From NCBI GenBank assembly GCA_947307415.1, contig CAMZJA010000001.1:310001-374000 (forward strand): a stretch of DNA of 64,000 nt, written 5' to 3'. Positions within the stretch are counted from its first letter, which is position 1; every line of letters begins with the position of its first letter. Source of the stretch: an uncultured Bacteroidales bacterium (GTDB lineage: Bacteria; Bacteroidota; Bacteroidia; Bacteroidales; F082). Shown here one piece after another: positions 43,609 through 53,943 of this stretch. The notes beneath the pieces are model-generated. The model had not been told where the DNA came from, made no database searches, and saw only the letters and a program-made list of their open reading frames with translations. The translations under genes and the position numbers were made by a program.

Positions 43609-45744
43609 TTACTGTTTACGTACTGCCAATAACAATTCCAACATCTTGATTGCCGAATCCGACACTATGGTACCAGGTCCGAAGATGGCAACCGCGCCGG
43701 CGTCATACAGGAACTGATAATCTTGGTGAGGGATAACGCCACCCACTGTCACCATGATATCAGGGCGACCGAGTTTGGCGAGTTCTTCGATAACCTGTGG
43801 CACGAGGGTCTTATGACCTGCCGCTAATGACGACACTCCGACGATGTGGACATCGTTTTCCACTGCCTGACGAGCTGTCTCGGCCGGTGTCTGGAACAAA
43901 GGTCCCATATCGACGTCGAAGCCTATGTCGGCGTAGCCTGTAGCGACGACTTTAGCGCCACGGTCGTGACCGTCCTGACCCATCTTCGCAATCATGATAC
44001 GAGGACGACGGCCTTCGATCTTTGCGAACTCATCAGCCATTGCCTGTGCCTTAGCGAACTTCTCATTACCTTTTGCTTCCATAGAATAAACTCCTGATAT
44101 TGAACGAATTACAGCTTTATAACGACCAACGACTTTCTCGCATGCCATTGAGATCTCACCGAGAGTTGCACGGCATTTAGCAGCTTCGACTGCCAATGCG
44201 AGGAGGTTGCCCTTGCCAGTCTTCACCGATTCGGTGATGGCGTCGAGGCAACGCTGCACGTCGGCTTCGTTACGTTTTGCCTTCAGTTCTTTCAGACGGC
44301 GGATCTGTGACTCACGCACCGCTGTATTGTCAACCTCAAGAGTATCAATGCTATCCTCATGCTCGAGGCGATATTTGTTGATACCCACGATGGTCTCGGT
44401 GCCAGCGTCGATCTTAGCCTGCTTGCGAGCTGCGGCCTCTTCGATACGCATCTTCGGAAGACCTGTCTCGATAGCCTTGGCCATGCCGCCCATCTCCTCG
44501 ACTTCCATGATGTGAGCCCAAGCGCGCTCAGCGATTTCCTTGGTGAGAGATTCAACATAATATGAACCTGCCCATGGGTCGACGACGCGGCAAACGTTGG
44601 TTTCTTCCTGGATATAAATCTGAGTGTTACGAGCGATACGAGCCGAGAAGTCGGTAGGAAGTGCGATAGCCTCGTCCAAAGCGTTGGTGTGCAACGACTG
44701 AGTGTGGCCGAGAGCTGCACCCATAGCCTCGATACATGTACGGGCCACGTTGTTGAACGGGTCTTGCTCTGTGAGTGACCATCCTGAAGTCTGGGTGTGA
44801 GTACGCAGAGCCAATGACTTGTCGCTCTTCGGGTTGAATGTCTTCACGATCTTAGCCCACAGCATACGAGCGGCGCGCATCTTTGCGATCTCCATGAAGT
44901 GGTTCATTCCGGAGCACCAGAAGAACGACAGACGTGGAGCGAAAGCGTCGATGTCCAAGCCTGACTTGACACCTGTGCGGAGGTAATCCCAACCGTCGGC
45001 GAGGGTGTAAGCGAGCTCGATGTCGCAAGTAGCGCCGGCTTCCTGCATGTGGTAGCCGGAGATTGAGATGCTGTTGAACTTCGGCATATTCTGCGATGTG
45101 AATGCGAAGATATCAGCGATGATACGCATTGAGAACTCAGGCGGATAGATATAGGTGTTACGCACCATGAACTCTTTCAAGATGTCGTTCTGGATTGTAC
45201 CCTGAAGCTCTTCATATTTTGCGCCCTGTTCCAAAGCGGCGACGATATAGAATGCCAAAATCGGCAACACTGCGCCGTTCATTGTCATAGAGACAGACAT
45301 CTTATTCAAAGGGATCTGGTCGAAGAGGACCTTCATATCCTCGACAGAGCAGATTGACACGCCAGCCTTACCGACATCACCCATAACGCGTTCATGGTCA
45401 GCGTCATAGCCACGGTGAGTAGCAAGGTCGAAAGCCACTGACAGACCTTTCTGACCAGCGGCGATGTTACGACGATAGAATGCGTTTGACTCCTCAGCTG
45501 TAGAGAAACCTGCATACTGACGGACAGTCCAAGGACGCATCACATACATCGTTGAATAAGGTCCGCGGAGGTAAGGGGCGATACCTGCTGCGTAGTTGAG
45601 GTGCTCCATGCCCTCGAGGTCTTCAGCCGTATAAGCCGGCTTCACGTTGATATGTTCAACTGTTTCCCAGTCAGGTTTATAATCAGCTTTGATTTGTGAC
45701 TTAGGTATAGCGTTGATATTGATATTTTTGAAATCTGGTTTCAT
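43609..45744 (-). CDS. methylmalonyl-CoA mutase large (alpha) subunit
   Basis: 711 residues. TIM-barrel half includes [37 protein letters not shown] and [19 protein letters not shown]; the C-terminal cobalamin domain has [12 protein letters not shown], whose His is the B12 ligand, and [10 protein letters not shown]. Converts succinyl-CoA and methylmalonyl-CoA, used in propionate formation or breakdown in this group. It lies 14 bases after the small subunit gene. The symbol is mutB or scpA depending on the scheme. Confidence 0.97.
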   Translation of the reverse strand: MKPDFKNININAIPKSQIKADYKPDWETVEHINVKPAYTAEDLEGMEHLNYAAGIAPYLRGPYSTMYVMRPWTVRQYAGFSTAEESNAFYRRNIAAGQKGLSVAFDLATHRGYDADHERVMGDVGKAGVSICSVEDMKVLFDQIPLNKMSVSMTMNGAVLPILAFYIVAALEQGAKYEELQGTIQNDILKEFMVRNTYIYPPEFSMRIIADIFAFTSQNMPKFNSISISGYHMQEAGATCDIELAYTLADGWDYLRTGVKSGLDIDAFAPRLSFFWCSGMNHFMEIAKMRAARMLWAKIVKTFNPKSDKSLALRTHTQTSGWSLTEQDPFNNVARTCIEAMGAALGHTQSLHTNALDEAIALPTDFSARIARNTQIYIQEETNVCRVVDPWAGSYYVESLTKEIAERAWAHIMEVEEMGGMAKAIETGLPKMRIEEAAARKQAKIDAGTETIVGINKYRLEHEDSIDTLEVDNTAVRESQIRRLKELKAKRNEADVQRCLDAITESVKTGKGNLLALAVEAAKCRATLGEISMACEKVVGRYKAVIRSISGVYSMEAKGNEKFAKAQAMADEFAKIEGRRPRIMIAKMGQDGHDRGAKVVATGYADIGFDVDMGPLFQTPAETARQAVENDVHIVGVSSLAAGHKTLVPQVIEELAKLGRPDIMVTVGGVIPHQDYQFLYDAGAVAIFGPGTIVSDSAIKMLELLLAVRKQ

Positions 45745-45758
45745 TGCTTACTCCTTTC

Positions 45759-47609
45759 TCATTTTGTTATACCTAATTTTTTCTGGAAACTCAATAATGT
45801 CTCAAGGACGTTACTCTTGACGTGGATGAAGTATTCAAGGCCGGCCTCTTTGAGGATGTCGACGGTGCCTTCAGGGTTACCTGCGAGCACCACGATGGTC
45901 TCGTTCTTCAACTCTTCGTAAATCTTGAGGGCGTTGCCTTCGCCGTATTCCTCATCGGATGAGCAGATGACCAGGATTTCAGGTTTCACCTTGCGGGCTG
46001 CCTCGATGCCTTCGTCGAGAGTCTTGAAGCCAGGGTTATCGACCACTTCGAAGCCTGCGCAAGCGAAGAAGTTCGATGCGAAGTTGGCGCGAGCCTTACG
46101 CATTGCGAGGTTACCGTAGGTAAACATCCAAGCTGTCGGGCGTTTGTGGTCTTTCGAGTAAACGTCTGTAGCATAGCGCATCGCCTCAAATTGCTGAGCC
46201 ACGCGGAATGTGTCGATGGTGTCGACTTCGGCGTTAGCCTCACGTTTGCAGTCGGCTTTGAACACCCACTCTGCCGGGTCGAACTTCATTGTCTCGGTGA
46301 AGTTAGGATACTGGTTGGTACCGAGGATAGTTTCGCGACGAGTAGCGAGGTTGCTGAAGCGTTTAGCAGCGCTTTCCTTCACGATATTTTGGATAGTGCC
46401 TTTGCGCACCGATGCGAGGTAGCCGCCTTCTTCCTGAATCTGGAGGAACACGTTCCATGCGGCGGTGGCGATGGATTCTGTAAGATTTTCGATGTAATAT
46501 GAACCTGCAGCCGGGTCAGCGACTTTGTCGAAGTGTGACTCTTCCTTGAGGATGAGCTGCTGGTTGCGCGAGATACGATCGGCAAACTCGGTAGCCTCTT
46601 CGAATGTGGCGTCGAATGGTGTGACGCAGAACGAGTCGACACCGCCCAACACTGCCGACATTGTACCTGTTGTGGTACGCAGCATATTCACGTATGGGTC
46701 GTACAAGCTCATGTTAATCAACGCGTTGAAGGCGTGGATGCGGATCTTGCAGTTCTCTTCTTTTGCGCCGTAAGCCTTGAGGATCTCAGCCCAAAGCATA
46801 CGGTAGGCGCGCATCTTGGCCATCTCCATGAAGTAGGTCTGACCGACAGCCACGTTGAAGCGCATCTTCGGAGCGATCTCGTCGATTGTCATTCCCTTTG
46901 CGAGGAGCTGTTCGATATATTCGACACCCACCGAGAGGGCGATGCCCATTTCCTGTGAGATGGTAGCGCCGGCGTTGGTGAACACGTGAGCGTTGACGCC
47001 GATTGTCTGCACGTTAGGAATCTCAGCTTTCGAGAGGATAGCTGCGAGTTCCATATCGGTGTTCTCGCTGATGAACCAAGTACCGCGACGGATGTAACGA
47101 GTCAGCGGGTCGTAGTTCAGCGAGCCGCGGATTCCCGGCACTTTCGACATCATCTCGAGGAGTGGCAGATGATACTTGTTGTTGTAAAAGTTGATTTCGA
47201 CCGCTTCGGCTACGATGCCGTTGAGGAGGCCTGATATTTCGACAGCGTCGTACGGCTTGTCGTATTCGAGGCGGAACGACAGCGCTGTTGCGCCGCGGTT
47301 GAGTGCGTCGAGGGCTTTTTGGTTAGCCTCATGGTAGTCCTTCACTACTATATCTTCGCACACAAGCCAGTCGTTGCCTTCTTTTTTCGTGCTGCGGATG
47401 TAAGGAAACTCGCCCGGTTTGGTGTCGAGCCAAGGGATATCCTTGAGATTCTCAGCGCGATAATACGGCCTTACCTGGAAACCTTCGGCTGTTTTCCAGA
47501 CAAGTTTCTTGTTGTAATCGGCTCCTTTGAGGTCTTTTTCTATTACAGCTTCCCACTGTTCTGTGGTTACTGGAGGAAATTCCTCAAAAAGTTTTTTGTG
47601 GTTACTCAT
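45759..47609 (-). CDS. methylmalonyl-CoA mutase small (beta) subunit
   Basis: 616 residues from the ATG at 47609 (MSNHKKLFEEFPPVTTEQW, the known family start); an upstream start at 47651 would overlap the promoter box. Same overall fold as the large subunit but the cobalamin-binding DxHxxG motif is missing from the C-terminal domain (CSSDEEYGEG instead), as expected for the non-catalytic subunit. It pairs with the next gene to form the heterodimer. Confidence 0.96.
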   Translation of the reverse strand: MSNHKKLFEEFPPVTTEQWEAVIEKDLKGADYNKKLVWKTAEGFQVRPYYRAENLKDIPWLDTKPGEFPYIRSTKKEGNDWLVCEDIVVKDYHEANQKALDALNRGATALSFRLEYDKPYDAVEISGLLNGIVAEAVEINFYNNKYHLPLLEMMSKVPGIRGSLNYDPLTRYIRRGTWFISENTDMELAAILSKAEIPNVQTIGVNAHVFTNAGATISQEMGIALSVGVEYIEQLLAKGMTIDEIAPKMRFNVAVGQTYFMEMAKMRAYRMLWAEILKAYGAKEENCKIRIHAFNALINMSLYDPYVNMLRTTTGTMSAVLGGVDSFCVTPFDATFEEATEFADRISRNQQLILKEESHFDKVADPAAGSYYIENLTESIATAAWNVFLQIQEEGGYLASVRKGTIQNIVKESAAKRFSNLATRRETILGTNQYPNFTETMKFDPAEWVFKADCKREANAEVDTIDTFRVAQQFEAMRYATDVYSKDHKRPTAWMFTYGNLAMRKARANFASNFFACAGFEVVDNPGFKTLDEGIEAARKVKPEILVICSSDEEYGEGNALKIYEELKNETIVVLAGNPEGTVDILKEAGLEYFIHVKSNVLETLLSFQKKLGITK

Positions 47610-47636
47610 GATTTTAAAATTTTCGAAAATTTTCTG

Positions 47637-47644
47637 CAAAGATA
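47637..47644 (-). promoter_or_regulatory. -7 box (TATCTTTG) for mutAB
   Basis: CAAAGATA on the + strand, 28 bases before the chosen ATG of the small subunit. It fixes the start at 47609 rather than 47651. Confidence 0.55.
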
Positions 47645-47813
47645 CGAACAAAAGTTGAAAGAGAAAAGAGAAAAGTTAAAAGAAATGAATTGTAAAAATT
47701 TATTAACAATTCAAAACTGCATTTGGGTTAAAAAACGGTATTGATTATCAGAGCTTTAGGTTCAAAATTTCAAATAAAACGTTTTTCGTACGACTAATTG
47801 AAACGGGTGGTTG

Positions 47814-47821
47814 TAACTTTG
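47814..47821 (+). promoter_or_regulatory. -7 box (TAACTTTG) for the ORF6N gene
   Basis: Exact TAnnTTTG match, 28 bases before the ATG at 47849. A longer ORF beginning at 47798 would start upstream of it and is therefore rejected. The rest of the gap 47645-47813 shows nothing recognisable beyond AT-rich sequence. Confidence 0.5.
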
Positions 47822-47848
47822 CCGCGAAAATTAAAATTTTTTACAACA

Positions 47849-48403
47849 ATGAAAAAGAAAGACATTATCAAAATTGAGCAGGTTGAGGAAAAGATTCTCA
47901 TACTGCGAGGAGTTAGAGTGATTCTTGACGCCGATGTTGCCGCACTATACGACGTCGAGACAAAAGAGATTAATCAAGCGGTAAAAAACAATCCAAAAAA
48001 GTTTCCAAAAGGCTATATTATTAGATTGGATAACAATGACTTAGAAATTTTGCGGTCAAAAATTTTGACCGCAAAATTAAATCCAAAATCAAGATATTAT
48101 CCTCAAGCTTTTACCGAAAGAGGTCTTTACATGCTGGCAACGATTCTAAAGAGTGATACGGCAACCGATACAACCATTGCTATCATTGAGGCTTTTGCGA
48201 AGTTGAGGGAACTGGCGAGAACTGTATCTGAATTGACAAAAGCATCTGATGAAACTTCGCAGAAAAGCCTTGTAGAAAAAGGCGGTGACATCATCTCAGA
48301 GATTATCGGTGACAACCTTGAAACCAGCGAAACTGAGTCGGAATTTGAGCTAAATTTCGCTGTAGTAAAGTTAAAGCACAAAGTAAAAAGGAAGAAGAAA
48401 TAA
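47849..48403 (+). CDS. ORF6N domain protein
   Basis: 184 residues. The first ~95 are an ORF6N domain (ILILRGVRVILDADVAALYD; FPKGYIIRL; SRYYPQAFTERGLYMLATIL), a DNA-binding domain found in phage antirepressors and common as single genes in Bacteroidota. The rest is helical and charged with a Lys/Arg-rich end (KHKVKRKKK). It stands alone between mutAB and the surface protein gene; no other phage genes are nearby. A regulatory role for the downstream surface locus is possible but unsupported. Confidence 0.9.
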   Translation: MKKKDIIKIEQVEEKILILRGVRVILDADVAALYDVETKEINQAVKNNPKKFPKGYIIRLDNNDLEILRSKILTAKLNPKSRYYPQAFTERGLYMLATILKSDTATDTTIAIIEAFAKLRELARTVSELTKASDETSQKSLVEKGGDIISEIIGDNLETSETESEFELNFAVVKLKHKVKRKKK

Positions 48404-48419
48404 TTTTTCAAAAATTTCC

Positions 48420-48450
48420 TTGCACCTTATTAAAATAATATCTAATTTTG
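48420..48450 (+). promoter_or_regulatory. promoter of the large surface protein gene
   Basis: TTG at 48420-48422, 20 bases, TAATTTTG at 48443-48450, and a 56-base leader to the ATG at 48507. Confidence 0.6.
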
Positions 48451-48506
48451 CAGTTTAACACTTTTTGAAAAAAATCGAACTAAATAACAAATAAAAATTA
48501 AACACT

Positions 48507-51500
48507 ATGAAAAGAAAATTTACATTTTTAATCGCGGCGGCTATGATGCTGCTGACAATGATGGCAACCACAGGGGAAATGTGGGGGCAAAACAGCGATA
48601 CGTATTCTTATACGTTCTCATCCAATGCATGGACCGCAAATGGCTCTGCCACTCTCAATGGTGTCTCATGGACTTTGAATATGGATGGTGGAACAATTAG
48701 CAATTACTCCAGCACACAAGGCATGCACTTTGGCACCAATAACAGCACATGTAATTCAGTGTCAATAAGCACATCGGGAATTAGCGGTACAATATCGTCA
48801 GTTACCGTTGAAGCAAGTAGAGGATCAAGCCTTGTTGGTACCCTAGCTGTTACGGTTGGAGGCACTTCATATTACAATGGCACTTCAACAACAAATGCAC
48901 TAACAACTAGTAATGTTGCATATGAATATACCGGTTCAGCAAGCGGAAATATCAATATTCTGTGGACCAAAACAAGCGGAAAAGGCGCTTATTATATCAA
49001 AAAATTCACCGTGGTATACTCCACAGGTGGCGGCACAACTCCTTCAATTACAGCTAACAATGTGGACTTAACTTATGATGCAACACAAGGTGCAATCGGT
49101 TATACCCTCGCTAATGCAACTGGCAATGTAACAGCCGAAATTACCTCTGGAGACTGGATTACATTAGGCACGGTAACTGAAAGCTCTGTCCCGTTCACCT
49201 GCTCGGCTAACGAAGGTACTGAACGCACAGCAACAGTCACCCTGTCTTATACGGGTGCTACCGATAAGGTTGTCACTGTAACACAAGACGCTGCTCCATT
49301 AACTACAATTCCTGCAATTTTTGCAAAAGCTACAGAGGTGGGATCAACCCAAACCGATGTCAATGTCACTTTTAACAATTGGAAAGTTGTTGGAAAATCC
49401 TATTCTAACGCCTATGTATCGGATGGACAATATGGCTTGAACTTGTATAAATCTGGCGGCATTGATTTTGCGATTGGAGACCAGTTGAGCGGCACCGTTG
49501 CAACCAAAGTTCAACTCTTTACAGGTGGCGCAGAACTTGTTGGTCTTTCAACATCAACAACAGGCTTGACTGTTACACACAATCAAACATTTGAACCATA
49601 TGCGATTAGCCTCGCAGATGTATTTGGAGAAGGCATCTATTATGGATCTTATGTTGATTTAGGCAATTTGACATATTCTAATGGCAATTTTACTGATGGT
49701 AACAATGTGATTACTCCTTACAACACATTCAACATTCAAAATTACCCAACTTTAGAAGCCGGTAAAACATACCGCGTGAAAGGTGTCTATATCCAATATA
49801 ACAATACCACTAAACGTATTGCACCTGTTTATGCCTCAGACTTTACAGAATTCTCCGGTCCAAACATTACTTTAACACCAGCAGCAGCAAATCCATTCAC
49901 TTATGTAGAAAACCAAGGCCCATCTGCCCAACAAGATTTCACAGTAGCTTTGGAAAATGAAACATCAAAAAATGTCACTGCTACAATAACAACTGGAACT
50001 GATTATTTTGAGATTAAAAACGGAGAAAATTGGGCAAGTGCAACTACTATCAACATTGACAATACAAACACTATTTCCGTCAGAATGAAAGCAGGCTTGG
50101 CACTTGGCAACAATTACGCTGGTGTTATGACACTGACTAATGAAGACGCAACAGATGTTGTTGTCAATTTATCAGGCTCTGTAACAGGATCGACATACAC
50201 CATTGAACAATACTCCTTGCCAGCAACAGCCCACGGAACAATCACTTTTGCACCATCAGCAACTGTTGAGGCAGGCACAGAAGTCACATTAACAGCAACA
50301 CCAGATGCCGGCTATGATTTCACAGCCAATTCATGGGTGTTTTACAAACAAAGCGGAGAGGATATTGTTGTTGATGAAAGTATTGTGGCAACCAACAACG
50401 TAATCACTATGCCAGCTTACGACATCTGGGTTGACGCAACCTTCACCGCAAAACCAACTTACGCAATCACATGCGTAGCCAGTCCAGTGGCAGGCGGTAT
50501 AATTGAAGCCTCACCTGCTTCAGCATACCAAGGACAAACAGTAACATTAAGTTATGTACCAGAAACAGGCTACAATTTAGTCAAGATTAAAATAACAAAG
50601 ACATCTGACGGTTCAATAACTGGTATTACTCCAGTAGCCAGTGGCGATAACTTCACATTTACAATGCCTGCTTATGCCGTAACAGCTACAGCAACATTCG
50701 TACCTAACACATACGCAGGTAACTTCGTCAAGTTTACTGGTGATATTGCTGAGGGTGATTATATTCTCACCTATGATGAAGGTGCTATGAACAATACCAT
50801 TTCAAGCAGCAGATTTGGCATTGAGAACCTCGACAATCCCGGCAATATCATTACTGACCCTTCAACAGACATTGTGTGGCATATTGCTCCAAGCGTAACT
50901 GAGGGTTATTGGACTGTTTACAATGCGAAAAAAGATCAGTATGCCAATGCAGCCGCCAACGGCACAACTGTTTCTCTGGTAGATAATCCTACTTTTAGTG
51001 GTGGCGCAAAATGGGGAGTCACTAAAAACAATAGCAACGAGTATCGTTTAAGATGTAAAGACAATGAAAGTAATACAGCAAGATATCTCGGAAGAAATGA
51101 TAATTATGGTTTTGCTAACTATGGATCATCTTATGGTGTAGACTTGACATTATATAAGTATACCGAACTAACCGAGAGCACAATCACTTTCAACGGTAAC
51201 GGAGGAACAACAAACACAAGTGCAACATCATATACTCAAAATGTTTATAATGGAGTGGCAACAGCGCTTAATGCTAACCAGTTCACTAAAGCCAATTCAT
51301 TATTTGCCGGATGGGCATTAACCGCCGATGGCGATGTTGAATACGCCGATCAAGCGGAAGTTACTATCAATGCCGACTTAACTCTCTTTGCAAAATGGAA
51401 TGTTTCTTATACGGCAATGGCCGACGACCAAATCGTTGGCGGTACAGTCCTGATTAATGGTGAAGAGATTGTTGAAGCGGCTGAAGGCACTGAAATGACA

Positions 51501-53465
51501 TTGACATATTCCGCAAATGTCGGATATGCTTTCAGTGAATGGAATGTTTACAAAGCAGACGATGAGACAACCAAAGTTACAGTAACTGAAAACACATTCA
51601 CAATGCCTGCATACGATGTTATCGTTTCGGCAACATTCGTCGAAGTGACAACATACTCTTTGATTACAAATGTTAGCCAAATTGTTTCTGGTAAGCATTA
51701 TATCATTGCAAGCGGTACAAATGGTTCTGTAAGAGTTATGGCAGAACAAAAAGACAACAACAGAACTTCTGTTGCAGCAACAGCGACCACGGGAGTAATT
51801 CCTGAAACAAATGGTATTTATGAACTTGTTATTAATGGACCCGAAACAATAACCGTCAATGACGAACAAGTTTCAGTGTATACAATTTACGATGCTTCTT
51901 ATCCAGGTTTCTTATATGCTGCTAGTAGCAGTGCAAATCACCTAAAAACAAGAGCTGAAAACACAAATGGCAATAGTCAATGGACTATTACAGTTACCGC
52001 AGAAGGTGTTGCTACCATCAAATCACAAGGTAATTTCACTCGCAATTGGATGCGTAATAATGGCAATATTTTTGCATGTTACACATCTGGTCAGGCCGAT
52101 ATATACCTCTTTGTCAAAAACAATGATAACGACCTTGAGTTTTATGGCAATAATACATGTGATGATTTAACAATCGCTGCCACTGAAACCATTACAATTA
52201 CAGCTGGTTCAACATTGACAGTCACTGGCGATTTAACCAACAACGGAACAGCAGCCAACCTCGTCGTTCAAGAAGGTGGCCAGCTTATCCATACATCACC
52301 TGTTGAAGCTACAGTTCAGAAAGGCATCTCAGGTTATAGCAAGAGCAGCTTAGGATGGTATCTGATAGCTTCACCAGTTGACGGACTATCGACATCGGCA
52401 GTTGCAACAGGCACTTACGACTTGTTTGTTTACAACGAGCCTAACGCCTACTGGTACTCAAATACCGGCACAACCGCTCCATTCACAACACTTTCACGCG
52501 GTACAGGTTATCTTTATGCCAACACTGCAGACCAGACTTTGAACTTCGCAGGTGAGATGGAAGCAACAGACGCCACAATCCAAAAAGATTTAAGTTATGC
52601 ATGTGAAGATACTGATCTGAAAGGTTTCAACCTTATGGGCAACCCATTCTCACGCAATCTTGTATATGAAGATATTACAATTGGCGGTACAGCAATTACA
52701 CAATATTATGCATTAAATGCCGCCAAAACAGAATTTGAAGCAGTTAACATTGAAGGATACGGCGTTGGCGGCAAAGCCATCAAACCTGGCCAAGGATTCT
52801 TTATCCAGGCAACTGATGAAAATCATAAACTAGTGTTCAACCCATCTTCAAAAGATGAGACTGAAAACAGAGGCTACATCAGCATCGTTGCCGGAAACGA
52901 AAACACCTCAGACAATGCCTACATCAACGTTGGCAACGGCAACACTTTGCGCAAGATGAACATTGCAAACAGCACTAAAGTGTATGTAATGAATCATGAC
53001 AAGGACTATGCAGCAGCAAGAATCGAAACTGCAAATGGTTCAAGACCATTGCATTTCGAGGCTGTTGAAGACGGTTACTATACTATCACTGTTGAGGCCA
53101 ACAACCTTGACCTTGAGATTTTCCGTCTCATCGACAATTTCTCCGGCGAAGAGACCGACCTTCTTGTTGAGCCAAGTTACACGTTCAAGGCATCGATTGA
53201 TGACGATGCAGCGCGTTTCACACTCGTGTTCCAAGAAACGAGCATCAACGGCATCGACGAAAACAACGTTGAAAATGATATCTTCGCATACCAGAACGGC
53301 AGCGACATCATCGTCAACGGCGATGGCACATTGCAGGTGTTCGATGTGATGGGACGCTTGGTGATGACAACAAACGTCAACGGCATTGAGACAATCAACG
53401 TGAAATCACAAGGTGTTTACATCTTCAGATTGAACGGTATGACACAAAAGATTGTGGTAAGATAA
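48507..53465 (+). CDS. giant T9SS surface protein with BACON, InlB-type and Listeria-Bacteroides repeats
   Basis: 1652 residues. Signal peptide to about 28; a beta-sandwich (30-172); BACON-like domain (about 180-265, ITANNVDLTYDATQ); an OB-like domain (270-450, WKVVGKSYSNAYVSDGQ); two InlB B-repeat-like domains (about 561-735; AHGTITFAPSATVEAGTEVT, VITMPAYDIWVDATF); a lectin-like segment (735-890); a Listeria-Bacteroides repeat (about 892-960, ITFNGNGGTT...LFAKW) and another InlB-like unit; then a ~370-residue module (about 1218-1580) shared with the protein at 58175 and a T9SS C-terminal domain (1585-1652, LQVFDVMGRLV...GVYIFRLNG). An adhesin-like surface protein. The composition is Thr/Ala/Asn rich. 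A small APLGSGL-tailed protein is encoded 123 bases downstream. Confidence 0.88.
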   Translation: MKRKFTFLIAAAMMLLTMMATTGEMWGQNSDTYSYTFSSNAWTANGSATLNGVSWTLNMDGGTISNYSSTQGMHFGTNNSTCNSVSISTSGISGTISSVTVEASRGSSLVGTLAVTVGGTSYYNGTSTTNALTTSNVAYEYTGSASGNINILWTKTSGKGAYYIKKFTVVYSTGGGTTPSITANNVDLTYDATQGAIGYTLANATGNVTAEITSGDWITLGTVTESSVPFTCSANEGTERTATVTLSYTGATDKVVTVTQDAAPLTTIPAIFAKATEVGSTQTDVNVTFNNWKVVGKSYSNAYVSDGQYGLNLYKSGGIDFAIGDQLSGTVATKVQLFTGGAELVGLSTSTTGLTVTHNQTFEPYAISLADVFGEGIYYGSYVDLGNLTYSNGNFTDGNNVITPYNTFNIQNYPTLEAGKTYRVKGVYIQYNNTTKRIAPVYASDFTEFSGPNITLTPAAANPFTYVENQGPSAQQDFTVALENETSKNVTATITTGTDYFEIKNGENWASATTINIDNTNTISVRMKAGLALGNNYAGVMTLTNEDATDVVVNLSGSVTGSTYTIEQYSLPATAHGTITFAPSATVEAGTEVTLTATPDAGYDFTANSWVFYKQSGEDIVVDESIVATNNVITMPAYDIWVDATFTAKPTYAITCVASPVAGGIIEASPASAYQGQTVTLSYVPETGYNLVKIKITKTSDGSITGITPVASGDNFTFTMPAYAVTATATFVPNTYAGNFVKFTGDIAEGDYILTYDEGAMNNTISSSRFGIENLDNPGNIITDPSTDIVWHIAPSVTEGYWTVYNAKKDQYANAAANGTTVSLVDNPTFSGGAKWGVTKNNSNEYRLRCKDNESNTARYLGRNDNYGFANYGSSYGVDLTLYKYTELTESTITFNGNGGTTNTSATSYTQNVYNGVATALNANQFTKANSLFAGWALTADGDVEYADQAEVTINADLTLFAKWNVSYTAMADDQIVGGTVLINGEEIVEAAEGTEMTLTYSANVGYAFSEWNVYKADDETTKVTVTENTFTMPAYDVIVSATFVEVTTYSLITNVSQIVSGKHYIIASGTNGSVRVMAEQKDNNRTSVAATATTGVIPETNGIYELVINGPETITVNDEQVSVYTIYDASYPGFLYAASSSANHLKTRAENTNGNSQWTITVTAEGVATIKSQGNFTRNWMRNNGNIFACYTSGQADIYLFVKNNDNDLEFYGNNTCDDLTIAATETITITAGSTLTVTGDLTNNGTAANLVVQEGGQLIHTSPVEATVQKGISGYSKSSLGWYLIASPVDGLSTSAVATGTYDLFVYNEPNAYWYSNTGTTAPFTTLSRGTGYLYANTADQTLNFAGEMEATDATIQKDLSYACEDTDLKGFNLMGNPFSRNLVYEDITIGGTAITQYYALNAAKTEFEAVNIEGYGVGGKAIKPGQGFFIQATDENHKLVFNPSSKDETENRGYISIVAGNENTSDNAYINVGNGNTLRKMNIANSTKVYVMNHDKDYAAARIETANGSRPLHFEAVEDGYYTITVEANNLDLEIFRLIDNFSGEETDLLVEPSYTFKASIDDDAARFTLVFQETSINGIDENNVENDIFAYQNGSDIIVNGDGTLQVFDVMGRLVMTTNVNGIETINVKSQGVYIFRLNGMTQKIVVR

Positions 53466-53466
53466 C

Positions 53467-53549
53467 GAGATTCCTCCCTGCGGTCGGAATGACAGAGGTT
53501 TCATTAATGGAAACGCTGTCATTCCGAGCCCCGAAGGGGCGAGGAAACC
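53467..53549. repeat. GGAATGAC-type inverted repeat after the surface protein gene
   Basis: Two facing copies: gagattcctccctgcggtcggaatgac and, inverted, gtcattccgagccccgaagg ggcgaggaaa, separated by a small aacct/tttcattaatggaaa hairpin. It begins right after the stop codon and could slow or end transcription before the small downstream gene. Confidence 0.8.
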
Positions 53550-53588
53550 CAAACTGAATAGTAGAAACAAATTAAAACAGAAAATACG

Positions 53589-53861
53589 ATGAAAAAGATA
53601 TTATTAGCAATAGCATTAGTTTTGACAATCGGTCTTGGTGCCAACGCACAGCGTGGAGGTGACGGTTTCTTCAACGATTGGAATGACGTGGGCAACGGTC
53701 TCGACAAGTTTAACGATTTTGACAATGGTTTAAGAGGCGGAGTACCTGGCCTGCCAAATAATGGCGGTGGTGACCAGCCTGCGCCACTCGGCAGCGGATT
53801 GATTGTGCTCACTGCACTCGGAGCAGGATACGCGGTAGCGAAACGCAAACGCGAAGAATAG
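53589..53861 (+). CDS. small secreted protein with APLGSGL C-terminal anchor (copy 1)
   Basis: 90 residues. Signal peptide ending ANAQ (21); then a DGFFNDW motif, a Gly/Asn/Asp-rich middle, and a three-part tail: APLGSGLIV, a hydrophobic stretch TALGAGYAVA, and basic KRKREE. This is the layout of PEP-CTERM/PID-CTERM sorting signals. Only a paralogue at 57887-58153 in this window shares it; there the tail is identical in about 20 of 22 positions. Both sit directly downstream of a T9SS surface protein gene. Function unknown; a sorting or anchoring partner of the surface protein is the leading idea. Confidence 0.8.
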   Translation: MKKILLAIALVLTIGLGANAQRGGDGFFNDWNDVGNGLDKFNDFDNGLRGGVPGLPNNGGGDQPAPLGSGLIVLTALGAGYAVAKRKREE

Positions 53862-53867
53862 AGACAT

Positions 53868-53943
53868 TAGACGTTAGGCCTTAGACTTTAGTGAATTCTA
53901 TTAAAGATTTTACTAAGGTCTAAGGTCTAAAAACTAAGGTCTA
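53868..53943. repeat. TTAGACC-heptamer inverted repeat between convergent genes
   Basis: Arm one TTAGACGTTAGGCCTTAGAC, arm two CTAAGGTCTAAGGTCTAA, about 20 bases apart. It fills the gap between the small + gene and the EamA gene and supplies the last codons (RP) and TAG stop of the latter. Likely a two-way terminator. Confidence 0.85.

Noticed and set aside
47610..47651. Longer N-terminus for the methylmalonyl-CoA mutase small subunit
   Set aside because: The extra 14 residues overlap the predicted -7 box, and MSNHKKLFEEFPPV is the usual family start.
47849..48403. Prophage remnant around the ORF6N gene
   Set aside because: No integrase, capsid, portal or other phage gene within the window and no attachment-site repeats were seen.
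53466..53588. A separate promoter for the small APLGSGL gene
   Set aside because: No TAnnTTTG box is seen in this gap, only the inverted repeat; read-through from the surface protein gene is more likely.
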